A DNA stretch of 22,172 nt. Origin: RBG-13-66-14 sp964436465 (GTDB lineage: Bacteria; RBG-13-66-14). How positions within the stretch are numbered: position 1 is the stretch's first letter; every line of letters begins with the position of its first letter. A model generated the notes under the pieces. That model ran no database searches and had not been told where the DNA came from. It saw nothing but the letters and a program-made list of their open reading frames with translations. The stretch lies in the NCBI GenBank assembly GCA_964436465.1, contig CAYTCV010000027.1:1-22172 (forward strand), in the 5' to 3' direction. Below are positions 21,871 through 22,172 of this stretch, in pieces. The position numbers and the translations under genes were made by a program.

Positions 21871-22172
21871 CCCCGGCGGGTGGTGGTGGATGTCTTTTAA
21901 GGGCGGGGCAGGTCCCCGCCTATATCATCGTAACCGCGGGTAAGGGTTGCAGCGGTCCCCTCCCCCCTTTGGGGGGAAGGCTAGGAAGGGGGGTGCAGCT
22001 ACCCCCTCTCCCTTTAAGGGAGCGGCTCGCCGACGGGCTAGGGTGAGGGTAGGGGCAGGGAACGTGTAAGCGGCGGGGTTTGGAAACCCCGCCCTACGTC
22101 TAGAACCGCGCAATTATCCGTAGGGGCGGCCCTCTGTGGCCGCCCGCGGGCGGGTGTGGACACCCGCCCCTA
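21871..22172. repeat. Gene-free end of window with palindromic repeats
   Basis: Contains ggcgggg/ccccgcc (about 21902-21920), a ccccccttt/ggggggaa module (about 21960-21978), a cctctccct/agggagcgg module with the 'agggtgaggg' tail (about 22005-22048), gcggcggggttt/aaaccccgcc (22070-22093) and ggcgggtgtggacacccgcc (22149-22169). The last 50 bases resemble the first 45 of the window (cctctgtggccgcccgcgggcggg), so the same repeat lies at both ends. No terminator with a T-tract is visible after pmbA. Confidence 0.75.

Overview
The window reads as GC-rich chromosomal DNA from an uncultured, probably anaerobic bacterium, recovered as a scaffolded metagenome-type assembly: two runs of exactly 100 N both fall inside repeats. 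Pointers to an anaerobe are a four-subunit 2-oxoacid:ferredoxin oxidoreductase (korDABC type), an NfnAB-type electron-bifurcating transhydrogenase, and what I read as an exported selenoprotein. TTG is an unusually common start codon (seven of the sixteen clear genes) and intergenic spaces are packed with GC-rich palindromic repeats. I lean towards a poorly sampled candidate phylum (something like Coatesbacteria), but the window has no marker that settles this.

Layout. 1-152: palindromic repeats. 180-2115 (minus): asnS, preceded by an ArsC/LMW-phosphatase-fold protein that has lost its catalytic cysteine. 2329-3606 (plus): murA. 4115-5257 (plus): a secreted thioredoxin-fold (Omp28-like) protein whose reading frame is interrupted by one TGA exactly at the first cysteine of its CxxC motif, followed by a 9-bp hairpin with a G-first loop at the distance expected of a bacterial SECIS element. 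5596-6939 (minus): marC and, just upstream of it, a 248-aa protein clearly related to selenocysteine synthase SelA but lacking the PLP-lysine half. 7129-10912 (plus): era followed by korDABC. 11056-12094: ndk and a GNAT acetyltransferase. 12106-12700: a modular tandem repeat array with an assembly gap. 12785-15070: nfnA-nfnB. 15473-15868: an orphan small protein. 15960-18669: a NodU/CmcH-type carbamoyltransferase and a NodB-type polysaccharide deacetylase. 19079-21870: tldD-pmbA (tldE). 21871-22172: more repeats.

How the parts work together. KorDABC would make reduced ferredoxin from 2-oxoacids (probably 2-oxoglutarate), and NfnAB would balance reduced ferredoxin, NADH and NADPH, so the two blocks together form a redox module. 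MurA (peptidoglycan), the carbamoyltransferase/deacetylase pair (surface glycan) and the secreted thiol/selenol protein serve the envelope. Good sigma70-type promoters with 17-18-bp spacers lie before asnS, the selA-like gene, era, the carbamoyltransferase gene and tldD, which helps fix operon borders.

The most notable content is the selenium theme: a likely new extracytoplasmic selenoprotein (Sec-x-x-Cys) and, converging on it 0.9 kb away, a truncated SelA-like pseudoenzyme with its own strong promoter and ribosome binding site.
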